From NCBI GenBank assembly GCA_029532625.1, contig JARFXM010000011.1:2232001-2296000 (forward strand): a stretch of 64,000 nt of DNA, given 5' to 3'. Below the pieces are notes generated by a model. The model worked only from the letters and a program-made list of their open reading frames with translations. It did not search any database and had not been told where the DNA came from. The stretch comes from Lomentospora prolificans (Eukaryota; Ascomycota; Sordariomycetes; Microascales; Microascaceae). Position numbers and translations under genes: made by a program. Positions 35,468 to 47,480 of the stretch are shown piece by piece; within the stretch, counting starts at the first letter, position 1, and each line of letters begins with the position of its first letter.

Positions 35468-36714
35468 ATGCGTCTCCAAGCAAACCGACTCGCCAAAAAG
35501 GCCGTCAGCGGCCTCAGGACTCAAACTCGCTCATATACATCTTCTCCAACACCTCTCCGCCATCTCATGACGATAGCCGATCTCACGCCGGCCGAGTTTA
35601 CTAACCTCGTCCGCAATGCCGCCACTCACAAGACCCTCGTCAAGTCCAAGGATGTGAAGCACCTCGAAGAGCTTAGGAAGGGACTTTTGGGCACCGCAGT
35701 AGCGATGATGTTTAGCAAGAGGAGTACCAGGACCAGGGTATCGACTGAGGCGGCCGTCGCGCTCATGGGTGGCCATGCCATGTTCTTGGGCAAGGACGAC
35801 ATTCAACTTGGTGTTAGTTTCACCCTCCGAGCATCTATGAAGAGCCGTTGGCCCGTCCGTAGGAGGGAAAACGAGCCGCAATGGAAGCAATGAACGCCCT
35901 GCCAGCCCTAAACTGACACTCTACTTAGGTAAATGAGTCTCTATACGACACTTCGGTTGTCATTTCTTCAATGACGTCCTGCATGGTCGCCCGAGTCGGC
36001 CCTCACTCGGACGTCGCCACCCTCGCTCAGCACTCTTCCGTCCCTGTCATCAACGCACTTTCCGACGACTTCCACCCCCTTCAGGCCATCGCCGATTACC
36101 TCACCATCCACGAGAACTTCCCCTCGTCAAATCCTTCCGACCTCGGCCTTTCTGGCCTCAAGATCGCATGGGTTGGTGACGCTAACAACGTTCTCTTCGA
36201 CCTTGCCATCGCCGGCGTCAAACTTGGTGCCACCGTGGCCGCGGCTTCCCCCGCCGGCTATAGCATCCCTGCCAACATGAAGGACCTTATTAACTCGGCG
36301 GCTCAGAGCTCACCCACTCCCGGAAAGCTCATTGAGACTACCGTACCTGAAGAGGCTGTCAAGGATGCCGACATTTTAGTCACCGACACCTGGGTCTCTA
36401 TGGGCCAGGAGGCTGAGGCCAAGAAGCGCCTACGAGCGTTTGAGGGCTACCAGATTACGAATGAGCTTGCTAAGAGGGGTGGCGCGAAGGAGGGCTGGAA
36501 GTTCATGCACTGCCTTCCTCGACACCCCGAAGAGGTTGATGATGAGGTGTTCTATGGACCTAGGAGCCTTGTTTTCCCCGAGGCCGAGAACAGGCTATGG
36601 GCCGCAGTTTGTGAGTTCTTCCCTGATGTAGCTAGTTCCGACGTTTCTTAGCTATTTACTAACCCTGCAACAGCTGCTCTTGAGGGCTTCGTCGTGAACA
36701 AGGGCAAGCTCTGA
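35468..36714 (+). CDS. Ornithine carbamoyltransferase, mitochondrial
   Basis: Converts ornithine and carbamoyl phosphate to citrulline in arginine synthesis; known as arg-12 in Neurospora and argB in Aspergillus. Three exons, 35468-35812, 35929-36610 and 36674-36714, give 355 residues. An Arg/Lys-rich presequence (MRLQANRLAKKAVSGLRTQ) directs it to mitochondria. The carbamoyl-phosphate loop is FSKRSTRTR (residues 82-90), followed by HPLQ (164-167), SMGQE, and the catalytic-cysteine motif HCLPRH (309-314). The last exon is a short 41-nt piece encoding the C-terminus ALEGFVVNKGKL. Intron 2 lies within the codon for Ser after WAAV. The start is the first ATG after the duplicated leader. Confidence 0.97.
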
Positions 36715-36956
36715 ACTATTTGAATTGAGGTTTGCTCTCAGATTGTATGTCAAAATGTGCAAGACTAAATAAGATATCAATATCCCCCGTATCGGGTGTA
36801 CTAAAATTGATGATACCGCTATTTCCAGCTATGGAATTAAAGAAGACGACAGTGTATTCAGAATAGGAAAATACGTACGTTTTTGGTGCTATGCTAAAAT
36901 CAAACCAGTCATCCGAGCTGTCTCAACGGGAAGCGCCTTCAATACCCTAGCAACAA

Positions 36957-38684
36957 TTACGCATTTTTCCTCTTAGGCGCATGCGATTGTTGTCTTGACT
37001 TCTTGGACCCAAAAGCCCTCTCGATCGGTTGGACGACAAACAGCTGTATGAGGATGATAAATAGTCTTAGGATCCAGTCTCGCAGACCAATTTTCGGTCT
37101 TCGTCCACGACTAAATGTCGAATCTTTGAACTCGAATGGTAGCCTAGCACCAAGCCTCTCCGCAGCCGCCAACCCGCTACTAAAGCCGTCTTCGTGGAAG
37201 CCGTACTTTGTCCAGGCGCCTACATAGCTGATACCTCGGCGTTCTTGGATCTTGTGAAGGCGCTCCTGGGCACGGACGGCTTCGGGTGTGTATAGGGGGT
37301 GGGTATAGAGGTACTCGCCCTGGGTCTTGCTAGGGTTCGGCTTATGGAGAGGGTTGAGGGTGACGAGAACGTCTCCAAATGTTTCGCGAGGGATGTGCTG
37401 GAGAAGATTCATGTTATAGGTGAGGCAAACAGTGTCAATATTAGCCTTTCCGGTGGGGCTGGACTTGGTGATGTAGTTCCAACAAGACCAGGCTTTTTGA
37501 CTCTGGGGGAGAAGGGAGAGATCGGAGTGCAAGACGGCCTTGTTGAGGGAGGTCTTGAAAACGGACATGATGGATTTCTCTTCCTTGGTGGCGGAGTTTT
37601 GGATGATGGACCAGGCCTGGTCGCCATGCGTCGCCAGGATGACGTGGTCGTACACGGGAGAGTCTCCCGAGGACAGCTTTAGGCGAACCTTGCCGTCGGG
37701 TTCGTTTGTGAGGGATTCTACGGTTGCGTTGAGAGATACGCGGCTAGGGGGGAACCCTTGCATGATGGCGTCGATGTAGCTTTGGCCGCATCTTCTGAGC
37801 GTGAGCCACTGGGGGCGGGAGGATATAGTTGAAAGGAGGTGATGGTTCCACAGGAAGCGGACGAGGGTAATGGCGGGAAACTCGAGACTGCACTTGTCCG
37901 GGCTGGTACTCCACACAGCGGCGGTCATTGGGATCAAGTAGTCGTCCCGGAATGCGTCAGAGTAGCCTTCTCTCTCAAGATATTCTCCGATAGTTGCGTT
38001 CAGCGGGTGGTATCCGTTCATCAAGGGCTCATCGCTTGGGGTGGATCTCTCATGGTCCTCGATTAGAAGGTCCAATGCGAACTGGTTAAATCGTATAATG
38101 TCGAAAACCATCCGCCAGAACCTGGGCGATATTATATTCCGCCTTTGGCAGAAAATGGAGTCGATATTGGTGCCAGCCCACTCAAAGAACCCTCGATCAC
38201 GCGAGACACTAAAGGTCATATCCGTGGCATCAATTGGGACATTGACGGATCTAAGAAAGTTGATAAAGTTGGCTGTAGCGGCCCAATTACTCTCGCGTTA
38301 GTCAGGCCATCACATTAAAATATGGGACTTGGTCGTTCATCTCACGATATGTGGCTGCGTTCAACACGATGAAACCGGTGTCAACGGTCGTTGTGTATTT
38401 CCCCGCTTTCCAATCGACGGTGTTGGTGTGTCCGCCAAGCCGGTCGGCAGACTCATATAGAAACACATCGTGATGAGTTTTTTTGAGAGCCCATACCGCT
38501 GCCAGCCCAGCGCAGCCACTGCCAACGACGGCGATTTTCTTGCTGCATGGGAGAGTTAGTGAGTGTTGAGGCTGATGAGACGGAGTGTTGCAACTGCGTC
38601 GACAGGGTCCCGCTGCTGTTGGTTTGGCGGGGTTTCAAGAGGCCTAGGAACTTACGGCTGTGATCTAGGTGAGATAGGAGGCAT
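36957..38684 (-). CDS. FAD-dependent amine-oxidase-like oxidoreductase with C-terminal membrane segment
   Basis: Three exons, 38684-38656, 38542-38346 and 38272-36957, encode 513 residues. The dinucleotide-binding site is IAVVGSGCAG (GxGxxG at residues 17-22), followed by FLYESADRLGGHTNTV, the second FAD contact typical of flavin amine oxidases. The first exon is only 29 nt, and exon 2 to exon 3 joins as NAATYPNF, matching the family. A late block YVGAWTKYGFHEDGFSSGL contains the FAD-contacting C-terminal motif. A hydrophobic stretch at about 475-490 and a basic tail suggest membrane attachment. Bacterial relatives of this group often neighbour cyclopropane-fatty-acid synthases, but no such gene is here. 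Substrate unknown. Divergent from COX11. Confidence 0.9.
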
Positions 38685-39402
38685 TGTAGATACTGGACTT
38701 GAGAGGAGGGCTTTACAGTGGTGCTGAAAAGATCTAACCCAAAGAGAGACGAATTAAAGATATAGGCGAAGAGGCAGACTCCCAACAAGTCTACGTTCGT
38801 TTGAAGCCATAAACGGCCGAGCCCTGTCTGTGGTACGTTGAAACCGGGATCATGGTGAAGCGGCTCATGTGATCTCCCAGGCAGCTCGGACCTCTGACAT
38901 TCGGCTGCAAACTCCAAAGTCCCCAGTTATGAAAGCCGCGGTGACGCATTGAAGATGGCCCTGTGAGGATTGAAACGATATGTCCAGCTCAAGTTCCTCA
39001 GATTCAGTCCTGCAACTTACACGCGACGACGAGACGCAAGTCTCGGAACCTTACTTTTGGTGCCATCAAAGGTAAGCTGGCCACCAAACAACTCAAGGGT
39101 TGAGACCTCTGAGCCCTGTAATTCGTGCAATTAGCCCCGCTAGAGCAGAAGCCAGCCAGCCGGCTGGCTCTCTCACCACGGACGGTAGCCTTGGTCGCCC
39201 ACTAAAAGTGGCCTCTGTCGCCACTGTGCGAAGCTGGCCTGGCAGCTTACACAGCGCTGCCGCTGGCCACTAAATCACCGACTTAGTCATTCAAAGTCGC
39301 AACGAATCCAAGCTTAAACTTAGCATCGACGACCAGAAAAACGTACGATTAATTTTCTGAACAGCCTCCCTCTCAGCCCATCAACCCCCAACACCATGAA
39401 CC
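38685..39402. promoter_or_regulatory. Shared divergent upstream region
   Basis: 718 bp between the flavoprotein gene and COX11. It includes a perfect 16-bp palindrome at 39154-39169 and a short uORF at its right end, each listed separately. No coding frame is convincing. Confidence 0.5.
39154..39169. repeat. Perfect 16-bp palindrome upstream of COX11
   Basis: AGCCAGCCGGCTGGCT is identical to its reverse complement. It lies about 235 bp before the COX11 start. Such a symmetric GC-rich element could be a dimeric transcription-factor site, but no factor is assigned. Confidence 0.8.
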
Positions 39403-39410
39403 ATGAATAG
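39396..39410 (+). promoter_or_regulatory. Four-codon uORF overlapping the COX11 start codon
   Basis: ATG AAC CAT GAA TAG (Met-Asn-His-Glu-stop) starts 7 nt before the COX11 ATG at 39403 and ends inside its first codons, in a different frame. Both ATGs have A at position -3, so neither is clearly weaker. If the transcript starts upstream, COX11 is reached by leaky scanning or close-range reinitiation. Confidence 0.6.
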
Positions 39411-40405
39411 CTTCCGGAGCCTCTCCTGGCGGCTGCACCAGTCGCAGCAGGCCCTCGCCTGCTTCGCTCGCCAGAACGCCCGCCAGCAATCTCGACAATG
39501 GGCCCAAACCAGCTTCCGCCGCAACGCCTCGAGCTCCACTGGCAAATCTGCTTCCGAGAAGACCACGGCCGACCAGAATTTTGAAACGATGCGCGAGCAC
39601 TATAGGAAGAAGAATCGGACGACTGCGTATGTGTAGTGTTTGCGCGTGCACCAGGAAATTTGGATAATGGCTTACAGGAGGGGTTTAGGTACTACACTAT
39701 GAGTGTGATTCTCGGAACGGTCGCGTTGTCTTACGGCTCGGTGCCTTTGTACAAAATGGTGGGATATTCTCTTGCGCTTTTCCTCTCATATGAAGTTATA
39801 TACGTTTCCAGAAGCTAATGAGGCGCTCGCATAGATCTGTCAAACGACCGGTTGGGGCGGCCAACCCGTCCGCGCGCACTCCGGCCCCGGCGACTCGGAG
39901 GATCTCGCCAGCCGCCTCAAGCCCGTCACTGACGTCCCTCGAATCCGCGTAACTTTCAACTCCTCCGTGTCCGACGTGCTGCCCTGGAAGTTTACCCCAC
40001 AGCAGAAGGAGGTACGCGTACTGCCCGGCGAGACGGCTCTGGCCTTCTACACGGCGACGAACACGAGCGACCAGGATATCATCGGTGTTGCCACATACAG
40101 CGTGTCACCTGCGCAAGTGGCGCCGTACTTTAGCAAGATTCAGTGCTTCTGCTTCGAGGAACAGAGGCTGAATGCAGGCGAGACGGTGGATATGCCGGTC
40201 TTTTTCTACCTTGACCCCGACCTGTTGAACGATTTCAACATGAGGAATGTCAAGACCGTGACCCTAAACTACACTTTCTTCAGTAAGTTATCCACACTAA
40301 GCGGGTATCCACGACCTTTAGAAGAAGCATCTTTATCTCTGACTGTCGACTACAGAGGCGCGGTATGACAACAATGGCAAGTTTGTGGCGCCTGCTTCCG
40401 GGTAA
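39403..40405 (+). CDS. COX11: Cytochrome c oxidase assembly protein COX11
   Basis: Inner-membrane copper chaperone that delivers copper to the CuB site of cytochrome oxidase subunit 1. Four exons, 39403-39626, 39689-39758, 39835-40282 and 40356-40405, give 263 residues. An Arg-rich presequence precedes a single membrane helix encoded mainly by exon 2 (about residues 76-98, YYTMSVILGTVALSYGSVPLYKM region). The intermembrane domain has QTTGWGG after the helix and the copper-binding CFCFEEQ motif (Cys202 and Cys204). The C-terminus reads YDNNGKF after the last splice. The residue order and the two exon-exon joins at AYY and KMICQ match the family. The short uORF overlapping the start is described separately. 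Confidence 0.96.
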
Positions 40406-40990
40406 GGTGTATGTGCTTCAGGGCGGATATGTATAGTGTATATGCTTGTATGAATAGCTGGATAATCACTCCCCTTATATACTAGAAGGAAAGGCTGTAT
40501 AGACAAACTAGATTTTGCAATGGTTCGACAATTAGGTCCTAGTGTCGATCAACGCCAAGAGCACTTGCATCCTAGATATGTAGTGGTTCTGTATAAGTAT
40601 AGACAGTGGCATATGAGCGCCGTATCATACGGCTTCTATCACCTCGCGCAATCTACATGCCAGAGTATAAACCTGCCTTAGGGCCGAGGGCCGACTTTCT
40701 CTTAATCCAGGCTCGAGCCCGCTGCCATCCCGCTCCTTAGAGGAACCCCGCTAATTAGGCATATTCATATATCCGGGCACGGAAAACCCACCCCGCCCCC
40801 GCCCGTCGATTTGTAGCTCTTGCATTATGTCAGCGGTCGACCCTGAAAATTTCCATCACGTGTTCAGGGCCACCACAAGGAAATTCGTCCTTTTTACCCA
40901 CACAAGAAGCTCGCCAGAGAAATTTCCTACCGTTTCCCAACCCATCCCGAGTCTACTAACCACCACCACTCTAGATCACCAGCCGCCAAA
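40406..40990. promoter_or_regulatory. COX11 3' end and RPL26 promoter region
   Basis: 585 bp between tandem genes. The right part, up to 40990, must include the strong promoter expected of a ribosomal protein gene and a pyrimidine-rich leader near the start (for example 40953-40980). No discrete element was assigned. Confidence 0.5.
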
Positions 40991-41541
40991 ATGAAGAACG
41001 GTAAGGAGCCGCTCCCCAATGCCCTTTCAATCGAGTTGCACTCGATAAAAGAGAGATAGTTTACTAACGTTTACAATTATGTAGCTTCCTACACCTCCAG
41101 GCGCAAGTCGCGCAAGGCTCACTTCGATGCGCCCTCCAGCATTCGCCGCACTATCATGAGCGCTCCCCTCTCCAAGGAGCTCCGTGAGAAGCACAACGTA
41201 CGTTTTTTTCTGGGTCCTAGAGGAAACGAACCCCGTTATAAACCCCAGGTTCTAACTCAAAACTTGCGCAGGTCCGCTCCATCCCCATCAGGAAGGACGA
41301 CGAGGTCACCATTGTCCGTGGCTCCTTTAAGGGCCGCGAGGGCAAGGTCACGTCTGTGTACCGTCTCAAGTACGTTATCCACGTCGACCGTGTCACCCGT
41401 GACAAGGCCTCCGGCCAGAGCGTTCCCGTTGGCATCCACCCCAGCAACGTCGTCGTCACCAAGCTCAAGCTCGACAAGGACCGTGAGGCCATCCTTGAGC
41501 GCATCAAGCGCGGCCGCGAGACCCGCGTCAAGGACGAGTAA
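40991..41541 (+). CDS. RPL26: 60S ribosomal protein L26 (uL24)
   Basis: Large-subunit ribosomal protein near the exit tunnel. Three exons, 40991-41000, 41085-41197 and 41272-41541, give 130 residues. Exon 1 is only 10 nt (Met-Lys-Asn plus one base), and the rest of the gene depends on correct removal of an 84-nt first intron. Family features are SRRKSRKAHFDAPSSIRR, then IRKDDEVTIVRGSFKGREGKV containing the KOW motif, and HPSNVVVTKLKLDKDR. The presence of an intron very near the start is common for fungal ribosomal protein genes. No upstream alternative start is needed. Confidence 0.97.
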
Positions 41542-42788
41542 ATATTTTTGCTCAACCTTGACGAAAGGAAAACAAACATAAAAATGAATTGACGGCATCT
41601 CTACCAAAACTTGATTTCTGGTACATCTCATGATTCCCCTTCAAGGAAGCGATGACTTGACAGGGAGGGGAGGGGGCGAAGGAAACATTATACCAACAAC
41701 AAGGGCTTGGTAAAATCGGGAAAAAGGTGGGAAAGGGACGAGGTGTCGTCGGGAGTTCTTTGTGTTTTCTTCGTTCCCGACGATACCTCTTGGCGTTCAA
41801 GCGTTTCGACACCGGCATGATATGGCATCAGCATATAGGTCTCGGACCTCGAGGAGGGAGACGTATTCCGATCCACTCTCTACGCTCTCCTTTTTCCTCG
41901 GGTCGAGCTAGATTTCAGAGAATTGAGAAAGAGATGAACAATTCTCAATGGCCGTTTCACATCGCCCAGTCTTTGTGAAATGCTCCATGGGAGGTACTCC
42001 CGAAGTCGATTCTCTCGGACAACCGACTCGTAGACTGGCAGGCCTTGCAAGCCAGATAGTTCTTCCTTGAACATACTAACCCGTTCCGCAGGTTTCGAAT
42101 CAGTGCGGTCTTGACAAAAGACTTGAAAGAGCACGATTCGGCAGGTAAGTATACATAGTTATCTCCCTCCAAACATGGGATTTTCTTTCCCCGCCAGGAT
42201 ATCTCCTCGTCATCCACTTAGATCGATGGATCCCGAGGTATACGACTGGCGAAGAGTAAAAACGTACAGCGGGCGCCGGGGATGCTTATACCTTCCACTG
42301 CTAACGGTTGGATAACACTCCGGAGTCCGCTGCGCTGTTCTTATCCGAAGATTTTCACCGAGATTTGTGTCTATGACGATGGAATTTTGATGATGAGAGA
42401 CAGAGTCTCTGCTATGCCACATTACTTTTTTATGTTTCTATTTTTTTATTTTTTTTTTTTTTTTCGTAGTTGAGCCACCGTGGATACCAGTAAATGAGGT
42501 ACTTCGGCTCTGTAAAACCTATCAATAGAACTAAATCCCTTGATGACACGAACGACTTGTTGATCTCGAAAGTTTAGTCTAGCTTGAGATGTGAATCTTG
42601 TAAATGGATTGCTGTCTACCCATACTTTTAATCGTTCCTAATGACGGACGAGGTATATGAAAACCCAGACAAACAAGTCATAAATCCTTCTTGAACAGAA
42701 ACAAATGGAAACAGAAAACAGCCAATACCATATCCCCCAACTATGCCACTCTCATCCTCTCTCTCTCTCTCTCTCTCTACTCTCTCTC
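41542..42788. other. Convergent intergenic region RPL26/RRP12
   Basis: 1.25 kb between two stop codons. A T-rich stretch lies at about 42424-42466, and a (CT)n microsatellite at the right edge runs into the RRP12 stop codon. No gene seen; short frames are not supported. Confidence 0.5.
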
Positions 42789-42790
42789 TC
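42757..42790. repeat. (CT)n microsatellite touching the RRP12 stop codon
   Basis: CT dinucleotides run from 42757 to 42778, and after AC a further TC run continues to 42790. The last bases form part of the RRP12 stop codon (42789-42791 on the plus strand). Length changes would affect the 3' UTR only. Confidence 0.9.
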
Positions 42791-45700
42791 ACCTCCTACC
42801 CCTCTGCTTCCCTACACCACCCCCGTTAAAGCTACCACTACGCCTCCTCTCGCCTCCCAACGGCCTCCTCCCAGCACCGATCCCCCCCTTACCACTCCTC
42901 TCCCCACCGAACCCGCCACGTCCGCCCCTTCCACCGCCGCCACGACCTCCACGGCCATTAAACGGCCTTCCCCTCCCACTATTACCGCGAGGCGACTTGC
43001 TCGAAAGCCTCTCCCTCACAGCCATGGCATCCTCCTCATCCATCTCCTCATCCTCCTCGCCGCCGCGCCTGTTCGAGAACTTGAGCTTCCCGCCGCGGAT
43101 CCTCCTTCCGGCATCCTTACCCTTGAGGGCCGCGACGTACGCGCCGACGCCAGACTCGCCGCCCGCGGAGGGGTCGTCGAGCTCCATGGCGTCGCCCTCG
43201 TTCTCATCCTGGCCGAGGATGAGCTTGCCATCGAGGTCGACCCTGGCCTTGGACTTTGTGGGCTGGCGTAGGCGGACGGGCTTGGTCGTAGAGATGTTCG
43301 CGAGAGCGCGCTTATCCAGGAGGTCGAGGGGTTCGTCCTCATCCTCGATGATGTAGGCGCGGCCGCCCTTCTCCCTCCTGCCCCTGGGGTCGGCCCCCTT
43401 GCGGTTCCGACCGGCACCACCCTCGTCGCCCTCGGCATCGGAGTCGTCGGAGTCGGAGCTGTATAGCGCCTCGTCGTACTCGTTGTCGAACTTCCTGTCC
43501 TGCTTGCCACCCTCCTCTTCGTCGCCACTCTCGTCCTCGCCCTGGGCGCCCTCGCGCGCGCTGTCCTTCTTGCGCTTGCTACGCTCCTTGGTCTTGCGGA
43601 TGTTGACCACTAGCTTCCTGTCGGGCTCGGGACAGTTGTCGTGGACGACATCGTAGCCGAAGCGTCGGATCATGCGCTCGAGGATGTGCTTAACCTTGGC
43701 CTTGAAGTGGCCCTTGTGCTCATGGCTCCAAACGATGAGGTTGGGCACAAGGGCGTTCATGCGCGCAAGCATGAGGTCCACGGGTAGGCGGAGCACGCAG
43801 ATCTTGATGAAGCCTAGCACACTCTTGACGATCTCGCGGTTGTTTGAGGTGAGGAAGAGGTCCATCGTCTCGACGAGGTCGGTGAGGGTCTGGGTGCTCA
43901 GCTGCTCTTGGAACTCATAGAGAATACGGCTAAGCGCGGTGATGGAGGCGGAAATCATGTGTGGCGTGCTGCCAGCGAGACCAGCGCTCACCATGGTGAA
44001 GTACTCTTCGATACTAGCCGCCACAGGAGGCGCATCATCGGGCATGTGCGAGACCTTGCTGTTGTCGACAGTAGCGCCTTTGTTCGCCTCGAGGTGGTTG
44101 CCCATTTGAACGAGGAGGCTGTAGGCGGTCTCTCGGGCACGCTCGTTGTTCTCCTTGCAACAGATAACAACTTCGCTGAGGATCTGGGGGATGAAGTGAA
44201 GTGAGTTGCTGGGGACGAAGGGGATAAGGGCAGCCACGGCGGCGAGCCTCTCTCGCCTCGCGGGAGCAGAAACCTTTTCGGCATTGGCAATTAGGAGGGC
44301 CTGAAGCTCAGCGTTGCGTTCCTGGAGCGCGGCCCTGCCAGTCTCCGACTCGCTAAGCCTAGGAATGAGCTTGTACGCCTTCTTCTGGAGCTGGGGCTCG
44401 GTTTCCCTGGCGATGACTACGGCAGCAATCTCAAAGAGCGCGCTATAGCTGTCACGGGGAAGGTAAGGAGACATGGTGATGACGAGATCCATAAGAGTGC
44501 TGCTTGTAGAAGGCATCTTGTCCTCTTGCTTCTGGCCCTTCTTCTCTTTGGGAGGCTCCTGCTGGAGCTCAGCAGCCAGTAGCTTGGAGACACGGTCAAA
44601 GGTTTCCATGAGTTCGCCATTTGGTGTTATGCTCAGGAAAGAATTGATAGTTTGAAGAATAGGGCCACGGGAGTGAGGGAGGGTTTGGGTGTAGACGTTG
44701 AACAGGACGGCCAGCATATTGGCAGCAAAAGTGCCCAGGTGCGTCAGGTTAGCGGCTGCCTGCGCCTTGGTGACGCGGCTTTGGAGAATCATATCTTCCT
44801 CCTCTCCCTCTGCAATTGAAGCGATAGCCTGATTAGAGTCAACGAGCATCCTGAGGCCCCTGCAGACATCCAGCCTCAGCTCAACTTGCTGATACAAGAT
44901 ATTGGCTAAGATCTCCGCGAATCCTTGGTCAAAAGCCTCAGTCAAATCAAGAGGCAAGTCGCAGTATCCCGGAAGGGTAGACCACACCTGGTTAACCAGG
45001 GTCTCGAAGATCTTGACCTCCATCGTCTTCTCGGCCTGGCCATGGTCGAGAACCCGCTGGAACATGGCCTCACTAAGCGGCACCATCTCAGACTTGAAGT
45101 GTGCTAGGTTCGTGTTGCTCACATAATCGCGGAGAATGGGCATCATCCAGGCACGTCCGGGCTGGCCCTTGACGGGTTTGGTGAGGTTGAGGGGGAGGAC
45201 GGAGAGGACGGCTTCAGGGCCCATGGAACGGACAGCCTTGCCAATAACCTCATCCGCCTGCTTCTTCTTGTGAAAGGAGTCATTTCCCCTGATCTCGCCG
45301 ATGAGCTTGGTGATATTGAGCATGATTGGATAGGCTCCCCATCGTAGCGAGTCATACATAGCACCAAGGACGTTGAAGGTCTCTAACCAAGCGGCTTGGT
45401 ACTGGACACTAAGGAGGGACTCAGCCTGCTTGGCGATCTTCTCTAAGATCTTCTGGTCGAAGATGGAAGGCTCAAGGATTACTTGCTTAGGAACGCAGGT
45501 GGCCATAAAGGACACAAGGCACTCCGAGGCAGAGATGCGGATGTTCTGAGAGGGGGATTCGAGGAACTTGGACACCATGGTGAAGAGTTCGGGTAGCTTT
45601 TGGAATGTCTCATCGGGCTCCACCTGACCAGACACATCGTAGCCTCTCGAGAGGATAGCCAACCACGGAGGTACGAGCTGAGTGTCATTTGGTGCAGGCT

Positions 45701-46638
45701 GCAGCTCAGAAATGATCTCCATCAAGCGCGGCAGCTTGGACGAAGACACTTCATCCGCCATACCGGAGAAGATCATCTCAAAAATATCGAAAGTAGCCAT
45801 AGTCATGTGCTCGTTTCCGGATTTCGCGATGCGCAGCAAGAGCTCGCAAAGCGGCTCAATCTGCTTACTGGGCCAGCCTCCGCTCGAACTAGCAATAGCC
45901 TTGATCAACTGTAGCGCATGGACGAGCGCCGGATCCTGATCCGTCGAGTTCTTGTGCTTCCTCGCCTTGGCGGCGGTCTCGGCGAGGTTCTCCAGGTGCT
46001 TCATGGCGCTGTGGGCACACATGTCGGAGGCGGGGTGGTCGAGCGAAGGGCTAGGCGGTGGCGTCCTGAGGACATGCTTCAGAGCGTCGAGAGCCCGCTT
46101 GCGGACCTTGGGCTTGGGGTTGAGCGAGAGATTCAAGAGGTCGAAGACGGCCATTCGGGGGCCGACCTGAGACACGGAGAGTTCCCAAGCGGCAGAGTCC
46201 TGGGCGAGCAGTAGTGACTCGAGGCAGCCGATGGAGGAGCGGAGGAGGATGGCTTCGGCATCTTTGCGTTGGAGGAGAGGAGCGAGGATCGAGAGGATCT
46301 GGGTGAATTTGGCCCGGAGGAGGGGCTGCGGGGCGTGGGGGGTGACGACGTCGAGAAGATAGACTACGGACGTGAGGATCTCGGTGTTGTTGGCATTGTT
46401 AGGCTGGTTTAGGAGGGCCAGGAGGGCGGCGAAGTAGCTCGTCGCGGTCTGCGAGGTCTTTTGCTCCTTTAGGGTGGCCTCGACTGCTTGGAGGATCAGA
46501 GAGTTCTGCGGCCCAAGTTAGCCCTGCGACGAGGCAAAAGAAAATAGTTGAAATTTGAAAAGTATGTACCTTTTGCTGGCTTTGGAGACCGGGAGACTTG
46601 ATCTTGTCAAGCTTCTCTTGAAGCGTCAGGGAGGCCAT
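42789..46638 (-). CDS. RRP12: Ribosomal RNA-processing protein RRP12
   Basis: HEAT-repeat protein needed for nuclear export and maturation of pre-40S and pre-60S particles. Two exons, 46638-46570 and 46505-42789 (intron 64 nt, phase 0), encode 1261 residues, near the yeast length. N-terminal helical repeats occupy most of the protein, and the NUC173 domain lies in the first half (around SWPSKQIEPL and the following several hundred residues). The C-terminal third is charged and disordered: acidic runs (GEDESGDEEEGG, SDSDDSDAEGDEGG) and then an arginine/glycine tail (GRGGRGGGGRGGRGGFGG), typical of nucleolar RNA-binding proteins. The start gives MASLTLQEKLDKIKS and then a conserved junction QQKNSLILQAVE. 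A proline-rich open frame on the opposite strand is a shadow of this tail. Confidence 0.95.
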
Positions 46639-47480
46639 CTTGAATTTGGCCTGCGTTGTGCGCTTTTGGGGCCCTGAAGTTGGAGTGGTATAAAGAATCT
46701 TTAGTATCGCTCCGGCCCCTCTGCGAAGCCGGTGGGCGACAAAATAATTATTTTATTTTTTTTCGCCGGTTTCCCACTTTTTTTTTTTTTCAGCGGCCAA
46801 AAAATGGGAGCGTATTCCATGCCATATCCATGCATTATGACCACTAGTGTGGCTTGGTGAAACTTCACAGCTGGCAGCAGACGGATATAGCCGCATCTGT
46901 TTCAATATGAAGTCCATGTCCGATGCCAGATGATGTCTGCTTCATAATATTTCATGTCATCAAACATCAATGTCATGTTCAATGTTATCACGATTGGCGG
47001 AGGAGCATTTTCAGTGTTTTCAGCACTCAGAGCCAGCATTATGGAATTGAAGTTGCCCTTTGCCGCCAGGCCATAATCCCACTGGAGATCTACATGGAAC
47101 ATCAAGATTTGGGCCCTTTGTCTCCTTTAATGGTATCAATCAGTTGCTATCCTATTTTTTTCTGCAAAGGTGGCTCTGCTCCTTAGGGGATGCGCAATCT
47201 CGAAGCCCTCCTCTCAACATCACAGCTTCAATCCAGCAAGAAAAAGTAAAATTCATACAAAAAACTCTGGTCCGTCATGAGCTCCGATTTTGAGCTTCCT
47301 ACATTCATGAATTCATAAAAGACTCCCCTTCTAAAATGCAAGAAAATGCGGGCTAAATACACATATATAATACACCAAAACCAACCTCCATCCGGGGGAA
47401 GGCAACGAAACTGAAATTTCCAAAAGCAAAAAGAAAGCCCCTCCCTAAAATGTCATCCCGCGCGGGTGAAGGCAATTGAA
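46639..47480. other. Upstream region of RRP12 and 3' region of the next gene
   Basis: 842 bp between two minus-strand genes. The part next to RRP12 is its promoter and leader; it includes T-rich tracts near 46752-46790. The left end of the next gene's 3' UTR is at the right. No gene recognised. Confidence 0.5.

Noticed and set aside
35292..35570. Frame running through the duplicated OTC leader
   Set aside because: It has no ATG in the duplicated part, and its sequence simply mirrors the 76-bp repeat in two frames.
42691..43356. Plus-strand open frame of 221 codons rich in Pro, Leu and Ser
   Set aside because: It is the antisense shadow of the Gly/Arg-rich tail of RRP12 and includes the (CT)n tract.
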